From Lishizhenia sp. (GTDB lineage Bacteria > Bacteroidota > Bacteroidia > Flavobacteriales_D > Crocinitomicaceae): DNA of 23,108 nt. The stretch covers positions 1-23,108 of the forward strand of contig SKHH01000073.1 of assembly GCA_007117055.1 (NCBI GenBank). The letters are read 5' to 3'. Under the pieces are notes generated by a model, which was not told where the DNA came from, did no database searches, and worked only from the letters and a program-made list of their open reading frames with translations. Both the position numbers and the translations under genes were made by a program. Shown here in pieces: positions 15,729-23,108 of this stretch; the stretch's first letter is position 1; every line of letters starts with the position of its first letter.

Positions 15729-16202
15729 ATGAAAGGAGTAACATTGGTTTTTACGATTGTAATGTTCGTTTTTTATAGTGAAGTTGTATTAAGTCAGCGA
15801 AGTTCTAACAAACAACAAGAGGAAGGAGTGATTTTATACTTTGATGGTACTTGGAAAAACGATACGTATAGAGACAGTAAAAGATCTGTGGTATATCGTA
15901 TGGAGGAAAATGGAAGGGTTACCGATAAGAAAGGAAACGAAATAATTATAGTGGTAGGACACTCCTACAGAAATCATAAAAACGAAATGTTAGGTCGGTT
16001 TTTACAAGATGGAGATATTAGAGATAGTCAGGGAAGATTATTGGGGATGATTAATAAATACGGAGAAATTCGTGACAATACAGGGGCCTATTTAGGAGAA
16101 TTAAAAGACCTTACACCACAACAAGCAGCAGTTCAATATTTCTTTTGGGACGAAATGATTTTAAGAGAGAAGCGATTGAGAAGGAGATCTCTAGAAAGGT
16201 AA
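15729..16202 (+). CDS. Secreted 5-fold beta-flower protein
   Basis: The 157-residue protein has a signal peptide (about 1-22, cut after VVLSQ) without a lipobox cysteine. The middle carries short strand-turn repeats of the form xGxIRDxxGxxLG, at 60-70 (ENGRVTDKKGN), 94-105 (DGDIRDSQGRLL) and 111-122 (YGEIRDNTGAYL). A helical tail follows, containing FFWDEMILREKRLRRR. This pattern matches the family known as 5-fold beta-flower proteins, which are common in Bacteroidota and have no known biochemical role. The family name is from memory of the repeat style. It is 29 bp upstream of the transporter, probably in the same transcript. Confidence 0.65.
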   Translation: MKGVTLVFTIVMFVFYSEVVLSQRSSNKQQEEGVILYFDGTWKNDTYRDSKRSVVYRMEENGRVTDKKGNEIIIVVGHSYRNHKNEMLGRFLQDGDIRDSQGRLLGMINKYGEIRDNTGAYLGELKDLTPQQAAVQYFFWDEMILREKRLRRRSLER

Positions 16203-16231
16203 ACTGCTTCTTAATATAAGACTTGACTTTT

Positions 16232-17665
16232 ATGTTCGATAATGACTCTAGATTAGCAGCTGTAACTCGTTTTAGTAAAAAAGGGGTAAGTTGGTTGTTG
16301 AACACCTCTTCTTTTACAGGAAATTTTGTTATTGCATTAGGAGCTACCTATTTTTTTCGTGAATTAGGGTATCCTGATGATGTCAATTATGTTTTTTTGA
16401 TTGGCATTTTATCAATTGGTTTATGGGTTACTGAAGCAATACCTCCATTTGCTGTTGGTATTTTTATCATTGCCATGTTAATGTTTGGTTTTGGAACTAA
16501 CTATGTTTTAGAAGAATCACAACCAGTTGAGATTTATTTAGACACATGGACAAGCAATGTGATTTGGCTCTTACTTGGAGGCTTTTTTCTAGCAGAAGGT
16601 ATGAAAGTAGCAAAAATTGACCGATCTTTATTTGATTTTACATTAAAACGATTTGGAAAATCTCCACGAGGACTACTTTTTGGACTGATGTTAACAACTT
16701 CGATAGGTAGTATGGTAATGTCGAATACAGCTACAACAGCAATGATGATTTCTTCGGTATTACCTATGATTTATTTAATGGGTAAAGACCATAAATTTTC
16801 TAAAGCTTTACTCGTAGGGATACCCGCAGCTGCAAGTGTTGGGGGAATAGGCACAATTATAGGAAGTACACCAAATGCAATTGCAGTTGGAGCTCTTCAA
16901 GAAGTAGGCTTTAAAATCACTTTTGTAGATTGGATGGTTTTTGGTTTACCCATTGCATTAATTTTGGTTTATGCATTTTATCGTGTTTTGGTGAGGTCTA
17001 TCCCTAAAGATATGAGGCTTCAGGACTTAAAGTTAGACCAATTACAATCAAAATCTAACGTAGATAAAAAAGATAAAAATGCTGTTATTTTTACATTGGT
17101 GGTTACCATTTCGTTATGGCTTACAGAGCCTATTCATGGTATTCCCGTAGCAGCAACATCTGCCGTTCCAATTGTGTTATTGACGTTAACGCAGGTAATT
17201 ACAGCAAAACAAGTGAGAGCACTTCCATGGGACACACTTATGCTTGTTGCCGGTGGTTTAGCATTAGGTTTGGCAATCGTAGAAGTAGGGTTGTCGACTA
17301 TTATTATGGAGACCTTGTCAAATCTTGCAATAGATCAAGTTTGGATAGCAATCATCTTTGCCTTGGTAGCTATTTTATTATCGAATGTGATGAGTAACAC
17401 TGCGGCTTCGGCTATTCTTGTTCCATTAGGGTTAACATTGTCAGGTATATTTGGGTTAGCAGCACCACTCATTATTGCAGTGAGTTGCTCGTGTGCCTTG
17501 TTATTGCCTGTTTCAACGCCATCCAACGCAATTTCCTATGCTACTGGTTTAATTGAACAAAAAGAATTTAGAAAAGGAGGATTATTTTTTATTCTAACTG
17601 GTCCCATAATAGCGTTTCTTGTTGTACTATTGTGGGCATGGATTTTCCATAGTGGAGGAATATAA
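16232..17665 (+). CDS. SLC13/DASS family sodium:dicarboxylate (or sulfate) symporter
   Basis: This polytopic inner-membrane transporter has 477 residues and the inverted-repeat plan of the divalent anion:Na+ symporter family. Both diagnostic SNT motifs are present, at S164-N165-T166 (VMSNTATTAMM) and S388-N389-T390 (NVMSNTAASAI). Each is paired with a substrate-loop segment, GTIIGSTPNAIAVG and LLPVSTPSNAISYATG. Likely cargo is a C4-dicarboxylate such as succinate, fumarate or malate; citrate or sulfate cannot be excluded. I start at the ATG at 16232 (MFDNDSRL) rather than at an in-frame TTG 9 bp earlier. It lies 35 bp before the RimB-like gene, so it is probably co-transcribed with the rim genes. 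Confidence 0.9.
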   Translation: MFDNDSRLAAVTRFSKKGVSWLLNTSSFTGNFVIALGATYFFRELGYPDDVNYVFLIGILSIGLWVTEAIPPFAVGIFIIAMLMFGFGTNYVLEESQPVEIYLDTWTSNVIWLLLGGFFLAEGMKVAKIDRSLFDFTLKRFGKSPRGLLFGLMLTTSIGSMVMSNTATTAMMISSVLPMIYLMGKDHKFSKALLVGIPAAASVGGIGTIIGSTPNAIAVGALQEVGFKITFVDWMVFGLPIALILVYAFYRVLVRSIPKDMRLQDLKLDQLQSKSNVDKKDKNAVIFTLVVTISLWLTEPIHGIPVAATSAVPIVLLTLTQVITAKQVRALPWDTLMLVAGGLALGLAIVEVGLSTIIMETLSNLAIDQVWIAIIFALVAILLSNVMSNTAASAILVPLGLTLSGIFGLAAPLIIAVSCSCALLLPVSTPSNAISYATGLIEQKEFRKGGLFFILTGPIIAFLVVLLWAWIFHSGGI

Positions 17666-17700
17666 TAGTTTTGTCTGTAGGGAATTCGTAATGGTGTGAA

Positions 17701-18135
17701 ATGAAGAATAAACCAATTTTAGGAAAAAGTGACTATGCTGATTTTCCGATTTTTAATTTGGAAACAGTGAAGGTTAAAATCGATTCGGGAGCTTATACTT
17801 CTACGATCCATTGCTCTAAAATACAGGAAAAGGACGGTCAACTTTATGTAGTCTTTCTAGGAAAAAAAGAGCAGGGATATACTGGTGAAGTAAAGGTTTT
17901 TTCTGAATTTAAAATGAAACGAGTGAGAAGTTCTAGTGGTGAGGCGCAGGAACGTTATACTATCAAGGGAAATATAGAGTTATTTGGAAAGAAATATAAA
18001 ACAGAGTTTACCTTATCGAAACGCAGTAAAATGAGATTTCCTGTGCTTTTGGGACGGAAATTATTAAATAATCGCTTTTTGATTGATACATCTTTAACAG
18101 ATCAATCATGGAAGCAGAAAGAAGAAAAAGTTTAA
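17701..18135 (+). CDS. rimB: RimB-like retropepsin-type protease (ATP-dependent zinc protease family)
   Basis: The 144-residue protein has one retropepsin-like domain with the D28-S29-G30-A31 signature in KVKIDSGAYTST and the family-specific MRFPVLLGRKLL at 111-122. The family was once named ATP-dependent zinc protease. Its RimB members work with RimK and are thought to trim glutamates from the tail of ribosomal protein S6. The TAA stop shares one base with the rimK ATG (TAATG at 18133-18137), so the two are translationally coupled. A single DSG per chain means the active enzyme should be a homodimer. Family assignment is firm; the S6 role rests on the literature and gene linkage. Confidence 0.87.
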   Translation: MKNKPILGKSDYADFPIFNLETVKVKIDSGAYTSTIHCSKIQEKDGQLYVVFLGKKEQGYTGEVKVFSEFKMKRVRSSSGEAQERYTIKGNIELFGKKYKTEFTLSKRSKMRFPVLLGRKLLNNRFLIDTSLTDQSWKQKEEKV

Positions 18136-19013
18136 TGAAAATTGGAATATTAAGTAGAGATTCAAGTTTATACTCTACAAGAAGACTCGTAGAGGCAAGT
18201 CAGAAAAACGGTCATGAAGTTCATGTAATTGATCATCTAAGATGTAATATTATTATCGAACAGGAAGAACCGAAATTATTTTATGTCGATCGTTATTTAG
18301 AAGGGTTTGACGCTATTATTCCTAGAATAGGAGCTTCGGTTACTTTTTATGGGACAGCAGTTGTGCGTCAGTTTGAAATGATGGGTGTTTTTACTGCTGT
18401 GAAATCAAGAGGATTAACTGACTCTAGGGATAAATTACGTTCACTACAATTATTAACAAAGTCTGGAATTGGTTTACCAAAAACAGTTTTCACGAACTAC
18501 TCTAAAAACGTAGAAAGTGTGATCGATTCTGTTGGAGGTGCGCCTGTGGTAATTAAATTGCTAGAAGGAACACAAGGGTTAGGAGTTGTACTAGCCGAGC
18601 AACGAAAAGCGGCAGTATCGGTACTGGAAGCTTTTAATGGTCTTAAAGCGAGGGTGATTGTGCAAGAATTTATCAAAGAATCAGGAGGGGCTGATATTCG
18701 AGCTTTTGTTGTTGATGGAAAAGTAGTAGGAGCAATGAAACGACAAGGGAAAGCAGGCGAGTTTCGATCGAATTTACATAGAGGCGGTTCTGCTGAAATT
18801 ATTAAATTGTCCCCTGAAGAAGAGGAAACAGCCGTCAAATCAGCAAAGGCTTTGAATTTAGGTGTAGCTGGTGTCGATATGTTGCAATCGAAAAGAGGAC
18901 CACTTGTACTTGAAGTTAATTCTTCTCCCGGAATCGAAGGGATAGAGCGTGCTACGCATTTTGATATTGCTGGGGAGATAATAAGTTATTTGGAGAGGAG
19001 TGTTTTGGGATAG
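18135..19013 (+). CDS. rimK: RimK ATP-grasp alpha-L-glutamate ligase (ribosomal protein S6 modification)
   Basis: The 292-residue protein aligns end to end with E. coli RimK from MKIGILSRDSSLYSTRRL onward. That is why I start at the ATG at 18135 and not at an in-frame ATG 27 bp earlier inside rimB. ATP-grasp features are K141 in VVIKLLEGTQGLGVV, ADIRAFVVDGKVVGAM at 186-201, and the magnesium ligands D248 (AGVDML), E260 and N262 (LEVNSSPG). The known reaction is ATP-driven addition of glutamates to the C-terminus of S6, which alters ribosomes and translation. Without the S6 gene in view, another protein or small-molecule acceptor is possible. It is coupled to rimB, and the zinc deacylase gene lies 110 bp on. 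Confidence 0.93.
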   Translation: MKIGILSRDSSLYSTRRLVEASQKNGHEVHVIDHLRCNIIIEQEEPKLFYVDRYLEGFDAIIPRIGASVTFYGTAVVRQFEMMGVFTAVKSRGLTDSRDKLRSLQLLTKSGIGLPKTVFTNYSKNVESVIDSVGGAPVVIKLLEGTQGLGVVLAEQRKAAVSVLEAFNGLKARVIVQEFIKESGGADIRAFVVDGKVVGAMKRQGKAGEFRSNLHRGGSAEIIKLSPEEEETAVKSAKALNLGVAGVDMLQSKRGPLVLEVNSSPGIEGIERATHFDIAGEIISYLERSVLG

Positions 19014-19027
19014 TAAGATATTACACG

Positions 19028-19109
19028 CTAGACGTTAGATATTAGAGAGGGTAGAATGACTGTTATGTATAGATGTTAGAAAGTGTGGAGTTTAGAATTT
19101 GATGTTAGG
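19028..19109. repeat. Short-unit TTAGA-type repeat tract
   Basis: Three tandem heptamers CTAGACG, TTAGATA and TTAGAGA fill 19028-19048. Scattered derivatives follow at about 19071-19080 (AGATGTTAGA), 19091-19097 (TTTAGAA) and 19101-19109 (GATGTTAGG). The tract fills most of the 110-bp gap between rimK and the deacylase gene. It looks like a decayed low-complexity array. Confidence 0.5.
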
Positions 19110-19123
19110 AAAAAAATAGAAAA

Positions 19124-20083
19124 ATGAAAAGATCGTCTTTTAAACTTTTGGGGGAGGTGATTGAACCGGGAAGGGGAGGTCGTTTAAATTTGGAAGTGGC
19201 AAAGTTGCATACGAATACTCCGATTCAGGTACCTGTAATTGTGCAGCATGCCAAAAAAGAAGGTCCAGTTGTTCTGTTACTCGCCGGTGCACATGGTGAT
19301 GAAGTAAATGGGACTGAAATTGTTCGTAGAATCATTAAACGCGGGTGGAATAAACCTTCTTCTGGAACTATTATTTGTATTCCAGTATATAACATTTTTG
19401 GGTTCCTAAATTTAACGAGGGAATTTCCTGATGGTCGTGATTTGAATCGTTCTTTTCCTGGAACAAAAAATGGTTCATTGGCTAGTCAATTTGCATACCA
19501 TTTTATGCATGAAATAGCTCCTTTTGTTGATGTGATTATTGATTTTCATACAGGTGCTGTGCAGCGGAATAACTTTCCTCAAACACGCTGCGATATGAAA
19601 TACACTGCGTCCGTGGAATTGTGTAAAACTTTTGGAGCGCCTATTTTACTTTCTTCTAGTTTGATTGCGAAGACATTAAGAGCTTCAATGCATAAACTGA
19701 ATAAGGATTATGTGTTGTTTGAAGGGGGAAAAGCAAACCGATTAGACGAACGAGTTATTCAATCGGGTTTGCTGGGTGTGCAACGTGTACTGAAACACTT
19801 GGGAATGAAAGATTTTAAAGTGGAACAGCCGAAAGAAGAGTTGATTTTTATCAGTGAATCGGCATGGTTAAGGGCTCCAAACTCTGGAATGTTAAGGCTA
19901 AGAATTGAAAATGGCGCTTTTGTAGAGAAAGGGGTCTTACTTGCAACGATATCAGATCCGTATGGTAATTTTGAACGCTCTGTGAAAGCTCCGCGAACAG
20001 GTTACATTTTCTGTGTTAATGAAACGCCATTGGTAACAAAAGGTGATGCTATATTCCATTTAGGAAAGCAAGGAGAGTTATAA
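19124..20083 (+). CDS. Succinylglutamate desuccinylase/aspartoacylase-family zinc deacylase (COG3608 type)
   Basis: The 319 residues form an M14-like zinc hydrolase: H57 and E60 in GAHGDEVNGTE, R105 and N108 in GRDLNRSFPG, third zinc ligand H142 in IDFHTGA, and a likely catalytic glutamate E200 in LFEGGKANR. From about 245 a beta-rich C-terminal lobe follows (RAPNSGMLRL, KAPRTGYIF), resembling the cap domain of AstE and aspartoacylase. Relatives cleave an acyl-amino acid amide bond. This subgroup has no confirmed substrate, and its members are often found beside RimK- and RimB-like genes. It follows rimK after a 110-bp repeat tract, so co-transcription is likely but not as secure as for rimB-rimK. 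The true substrate is unknown. Confidence 0.88.
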   Translation: MKRSSFKLLGEVIEPGRGGRLNLEVAKLHTNTPIQVPVIVQHAKKEGPVVLLLAGAHGDEVNGTEIVRRIIKRGWNKPSSGTIICIPVYNIFGFLNLTREFPDGRDLNRSFPGTKNGSLASQFAYHFMHEIAPFVDVIIDFHTGAVQRNNFPQTRCDMKYTASVELCKTFGAPILLSSSLIAKTLRASMHKLNKDYVLFEGGKANRLDERVIQSGLLGVQRVLKHLGMKDFKVEQPKEELIFISESAWLRAPNSGMLRLRIENGAFVEKGVLLATISDPYGNFERSVKAPRTGYIFCVNETPLVTKGDAIFHLGKQGEL

Positions 20084-20139
20084 TAATAGATGTTGCCTCA
20101 TTTCTGTTCACGTAATGTTGTGCAGAACTCTGAGTATTA

Positions 20140-20173
20140 TTTGGTATTATTTTATTGAAGCGAATTATTTTTG
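20140..20173 (+). promoter_or_regulatory. Bacteroidota promoter of the M23 peptidase gene
   Basis: TTTG at 20140-20143 and TATTTTTG at 20166-20173 match both consensus boxes and are 22 bp apart. Transcription should start near 20180, only about 12 nt before the ATG at 20192. An in-frame TTG at 20171 lies inside the -7 box and so cannot be the start codon of this transcript. Confidence 0.65.
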
Positions 20174-20191
20174 CATTGTAATCTATTGAAT

Positions 20192-21892
20192 ATGCGATTC
20201 GTTTTTCTGTTTTTCTGTTTTACTTCGTTTACTTTTCTTGCTCAAAAAGATCAGTACCAGAACTATGACTTACATCCACCTTTGAAAATTCCGTTGGTCT
20301 TAGCGGCAAATTTTGGAGAACTTCGTTCAAATCATTTCCATACAGGATTAGATTTTAAAACGAATAGAAGAGAGGGGTATACCATTTACTCTGTAGAAGA
20401 TGGTTATGTTTCACGCATAAAAGTTTCTCCATGGGGATATGGTCATGTGGTATATATTGATCATTACAATGGATTAACTTCTGTGTATGCTCATTGCTCA
20501 GGTTTTGTTGGTGCAATCGATAGTCTTGTAAAAAGTGAACAACGCAAAAATGAGGGGTTCGAATTTGAGTGCTACCCGGAAAAGGAAAGTGTAAAAGTCA
20601 AACGAGGTCAACCGATAGCTTTATCTGGAAATACAGGAGGAAGTACGGCTCCGCATTTGCATTTTGAAATTAGAGATACGAAAACGGAAAATGCAATTAA
20701 TCCACTGCTGTTTGGTTGGGATATTCAAGACCATAGAAAACCTACTATTCGTGGAATGAAAGTGTATGGGTTGACTGTTGAGGGGTATCGAATTCCTGGT
20801 GTTTCCAGAACCTTACCTGTTTATGGCGGAAATGGAAGCTATCGAATTTCAAACAATAAACTTACATTACCATCCAATTATTCCTCGGCTGAAGGTGGCG
20901 TTGGTTTTGCGTTTGACGCCATTGATAAATTAGATGGTGCGGACAACGTTTGTGGAATTTTTAAAGCGTATTTACTTGTAGATGGAGACACTGTTTTTAC
21001 TCAAAATATGACTGAAATCTCTTTTTATTCGAATCGTTACATAAATTGCCACAAAGATTATGAGGAGTTTCATCAACGTAGAAAACATTTCCACAAAGCT
21101 TTTAAAACGGTACATAACCCTTTGCCAATTTATCCTTCAGCTAAAAATAACGGGATCATTTCAATTTTACCAGGTGAGCAAAAAATGATTGAGTACATCT
21201 GTGAGGATACGGAAGGCAATACAGCTTCGGTTAATTTCCAACTAGAACTGTTGTCGGGAGAAATGAACCCAAAATCTCGATGGTTTGAGCCGACACACAA
21301 TTATTTATTTCCCGATAGTGCTTTTATGGAAATGGGCGATGATTATTTGGTGTTATTTCCTCCAGGATTGCTGTATGAGCCAACTCCTCTAGTTTTTGGA
21401 TATCAAAATGGTATCACCTTTGGAAGTCCAAGTGTTCCATTGCAGGAGTTTTACAAAGTAATGTTGAAAATTGAAGATCAAAAACTACCCAATGAAAAGT
21501 ACATTATTTCGAGAACCAATCAATATGGTAGAAAGTATGCCGAAAGAAGTGAAGTTGAAGATGGTTGGATTACTTCTTGGGTAAGAAGTTTTGGGACGTT
21601 TAAAGTAGACATTGATACTATTCCACCAACAATTGTGCGGAAAAATTTTGTTCCCAACGCAAATGTACGCGGTAAGACATTGCGCTGGTCTATACAAGAT
21701 GACCTTTCAGGTGTGGCGGAATATAACATATTCATAGACGATGAATGGCATTTGCTTTCCTACGAGCCTAAAAATGGCATTGGCTATTACTTTGAAGTAC
21801 CATCTCATGTGCAAGGACGCAGAACTGTGAAAATTCGCGCTGAGGATTATTGTGGCAATACCACTATAGAAACCTATGAGTTATTATTTTGA
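20192..21892 (+). CDS. Secreted M23 (LytM/gp13-type) metallopeptidase with long C-terminal region
   Basis: The 566 residues start with a signal peptide (about 1-18, FCFTSFTFLAQ). An M23 domain spans about 35-180 with the full zinc and catalytic set: H50 and D54 (NHFHTGLD), H101 (YAHCSG), and H155 and H157 (STAPHLHFEIRD). M23 enzymes cut peptide cross-links in peptidoglycan or act as envelope scaffolds; here all ligands are kept, so it is probably active. Residues about 190-566 are beta-rich and contain Ig-like text near the end (TIPPTIVRKNF, TVKIRAEDYCGNTT). I do not recognise a finer family for that part. The start is fixed by the promoter. The gene ends 22 bp from the convergent OmpA-type gene, with no hairpin between. 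Confidence 0.88.
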   Translation: MRFVFLFFCFTSFTFLAQKDQYQNYDLHPPLKIPLVLAANFGELRSNHFHTGLDFKTNRREGYTIYSVEDGYVSRIKVSPWGYGHVVYIDHYNGLTSVYAHCSGFVGAIDSLVKSEQRKNEGFEFECYPEKESVKVKRGQPIALSGNTGGSTAPHLHFEIRDTKTENAINPLLFGWDIQDHRKPTIRGMKVYGLTVEGYRIPGVSRTLPVYGGNGSYRISNNKLTLPSNYSSAEGGVGFAFDAIDKLDGADNVCGIFKAYLLVDGDTVFTQNMTEISFYSNRYINCHKDYEEFHQRRKHFHKAFKTVHNPLPIYPSAKNNGIISILPGEQKMIEYICEDTEGNTASVNFQLELLSGEMNPKSRWFEPTHNYLFPDSAFMEMGDDYLVLFPPGLLYEPTPLVFGYQNGITFGSPSVPLQEFYKVMLKIEDQKLPNEKYIISRTNQYGRKYAERSEVEDGWITSWVRSFGTFKVDIDTIPPTIVRKNFVPNANVRGKTLRWSIQDDLSGVAEYNIFIDDEWHLLSYEPKNGIGYYFEVPSHVQGRRTVKIRAEDYCGNTTIETYELLF

Positions 21893-21914
21893 TTACGTGA
21901 ATTTTTCTACATCA

Positions 21915-23108
21915 CTAATCTTCTACTTCTGCCGTAATCATGAGCTCTAGCGGTTCTGCTGCACCACTATAATGTATTTTGATATGCTCAACAGTTCTGC
22001 CTTCTTTAACCGCTGGGTTAAACGTTACCTGAACGGTTGTTGATTCATTCGGAGCAAGCGATTTTTTATTAATTACCGCCATAATACAATCACAGGTTGC
22101 GGTTTGGTCAGTAATTTCTATCGGTCTGTCTCCCGAGTTTTTTATGGAAAATGTATGCATTACGGATTGTTCGTTGCTGATCTCTCCAAAATTGTGAATG
22201 GGTTGATTTGACGAAAGTAACGTCGTTACAGTATCTTCCTCTCTTAAAATATCCACACTTTGAATTTCAATTTTTCGTTCTTGCGCAGCAACACGACTAT
22301 AAATAGAGTTCTGTACGTCATTCGGATTATCACTAATAAATTTGTCAGACGTATACTCACCAAACGGAATTTCTACGATAGAAACAGCTCCTCCATTTTC
22401 AGCTGTACCGTCAAAATACGGACGGAAAACACCGTTTTCATAAGCTTTGAGATAATTTACTAAGGAAGCAATTCTACGTTTTGTAAGGTTTACATTGTAA
22501 TCAGACTTCGCAAGTGGGCTAGCAAAACCTTTAACCGTTAGCTGTATTTTTCTTCCGCGTTCTAATTCCTTAAGTAATAAGTCACGAAAAGCAAATAAAT
22601 CTTTTACTCCTTGATCCACGTATTCTGTAAAGAAATCCTCAATGTCTTCTTTCGCATCAGCAGCTTTCGTTCCAGAAAGTCCTTTAGAGTATTCTTTTTT
22701 GTACTTTTCTAACATCGCTGTATACTCATGATAACTGTCCATGTAATTTACATTGGAAGTAGTTGCCCATGATCGAGGGTTGGGAATATCATTATGGAAA
22801 TAAAGTGTTACTGGTAATCTTTTCATTAACTCTTCCAAGGACTCTTCCACAGTTGGTGGAGGAGGGGGAACATCTTTTCGTACCATGAAAATATCACTAC
22901 AGCATGTCGGATTTTTTGCATAATTAGTTCCTAAACGATTAGAACTAAAATAAGAAGTGTCTTGTGTAACGGTTTTAAAAAAGTATAAATCATTGGCTGG
23001 ACTATTAATGGGAACCCCGGCATTCACTGGTTCTTCAAAAGTGTCATTTTTGAATTGTGAAGAAAAAATATCGTAGCCACCAAATCCTAGGTGCCAAGAG
23101 CTTGAAAA
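21915..23108 (-). CDS. PD40-OmpA-DUF1573 envelope protein, partial (N-terminus off right edge)
   Basis: The frame is open to the right edge, giving 397 visible C-terminal residues. A GTG at 23027 (at the NAGVPINSP text) is internal and not the start. Visible order: the tail of a PD40 beta-propeller (GFGGYDIFSS at 8-17, TSYFSSNR), a proline linker (PPPPPTVEE), an OmpA-like peptidoglycan-binding domain (about 95-260, with LPVTLYFHNDIPN, then LTVKGFASPLAKSDYNVNLT and KRRIASLVNYL), and a DUF1573 Ig-like domain (about 300-395, HNFGEISNEQSVMHTF, TATCDC, VTFNP). The OmpA part should hold the outer membrane to the cell wall. An insert between OmpA strands (about 130-170) enlarges it. The fusion to DUF1573 is unusual. 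Related PD40-OmpA proteins are often found near T9SS or gliding genes, none of which are present here. Confidence 0.85.
   Translation of the reverse strand, partial: FSSSWHLGFGGYDIFSSQFKNDTFEEPVNAGVPINSPANDLYFFKTVTQDTSYFSSNRLGTNYAKNPTCCSDIFMVRKDVPPPPPTVEESLEELMKRLPVTLYFHNDIPNPRSWATTSNVNYMDSYHEYTAMLEKYKKEYSKGLSGTKAADAKEDIEDFFTEYVDQGVKDLFAFRDLLLKELERGRKIQLTVKGFASPLAKSDYNVNLTKRRIASLVNYLKAYENGVFRPYFDGTAENGGAVSIVEIPFGEYTSDKFISDNPNDVQNSIYSRVAAQERKIEIQSVDILREEDTVTTLLSSNQPIHNFGEISNEQSVMHTFSIKNSGDRPIEITDQTATCDCIMAVINKKSLAPNESTTVQVTFNPAVKEGRTVEHIKIHYSGAAEPLELMITAEVED

Noticed and set aside
16223..16231. TTG start for the SLC13 transporter
   Set aside because: An ATG follows three codons later, and the extra residues add nothing that the family needs.
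17116..17397. 93-codon plus-strand ORF inside the transporter
   Set aside because: Out-of-frame shadow; the transporter frame carries the second SNT motif here.
18497..18838. 113-codon minus-strand ORF
   Set aside because: Antisense to the RimK ATP-grasp core; it is a shadow caused by codon bias.
21485..21735. Two overlapping minus-strand ORFs of about 70 codons
   Set aside because: Antisense shadows within the M23 gene, and they overlap each other.
23027..23027. GTG at 23027 as the start of the OmpA-DUF1573 gene
   Set aside because: The frame continues open to the window edge and encodes recognisable PD40 propeller text (GFGGYDIFSS) upstream of it.

Overview
The window comes from a low-GC bacterium of the phylum Bacteroidota, most likely Flavobacteriia/Flavobacteriales. 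This rests on a secreted FG-GAP protein with a type IX secretion (T9SS) C-terminal sorting domain, several matches to the Bacteroidota promoter -7 box TAnnTTTG, start codons that mostly lack a Shine-Dalgarno sequence, and characteristic families (PD40-OmpA-DUF1573, 5-fold beta-flower protein, Bacteroidota-type acyl-CoA reductase). No rRNA, tRNA, CRISPR array, prophage or transposase gene was found. The genus cannot be named from this sequence.

Left part (1-7650, all minus strand): an RND/MMPL-family exporter cut by the left edge; a 356-bp gap holding a MITE-like inverted-repeat element and a hairpin; a solitary paaZ (fused aldehyde dehydrogenase and MaoC hydratase of phenylacetate degradation); a 371-bp gap; then a tight unit of a small four-helix membrane protein, an Omp85/D15 outer-membrane beta-barrel and the bifunctional NAD(P)HX-repair enzyme Nnr.

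Middle (7781-12468): a secreted M28 zinc peptidase of the carboxypeptidase Q type (plus) converges on a large T9SS-exported FG-GAP/VCBS protein (minus). A 2[4Fe-4S] ferredoxin (minus) ends at a textbook rho-independent terminator. The gaps here carry degenerate repetitive DNA.

Right-middle (12621-20083, plus): a compact operon of LuxC-type acyl-CoA reductase, CoA-binding protein, membrane-anchored TlpA-like thioredoxin and HemB. A predicted promoter at about 15640-15672 then starts a second set: 5-fold beta-flower lipid-free secreted protein, SLC13/DASS carboxylate transporter, RimB-like aspartic protease, RimK glutamate ligase and an AstE/aspartoacylase-like zinc deacylase. The last three form a plausible writer/eraser set for glutamate tails on ribosomal protein S6 or another target, and this is the most interesting system in the window.

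Right end: a secreted M23 (LytM-like) peptidase with its own promoter converges on a PD40-OmpA-DUF1573 envelope protein that runs off the right edge. Most of the window is ordinary chromosomal core and envelope gene content. The parts most worth a second look are the rimB-rimK-deacylase cluster, the inverted-repeat element at 1557-1795, the acyl-CoA reductase/HemB operon and the OmpA-DUF1573 fusion.
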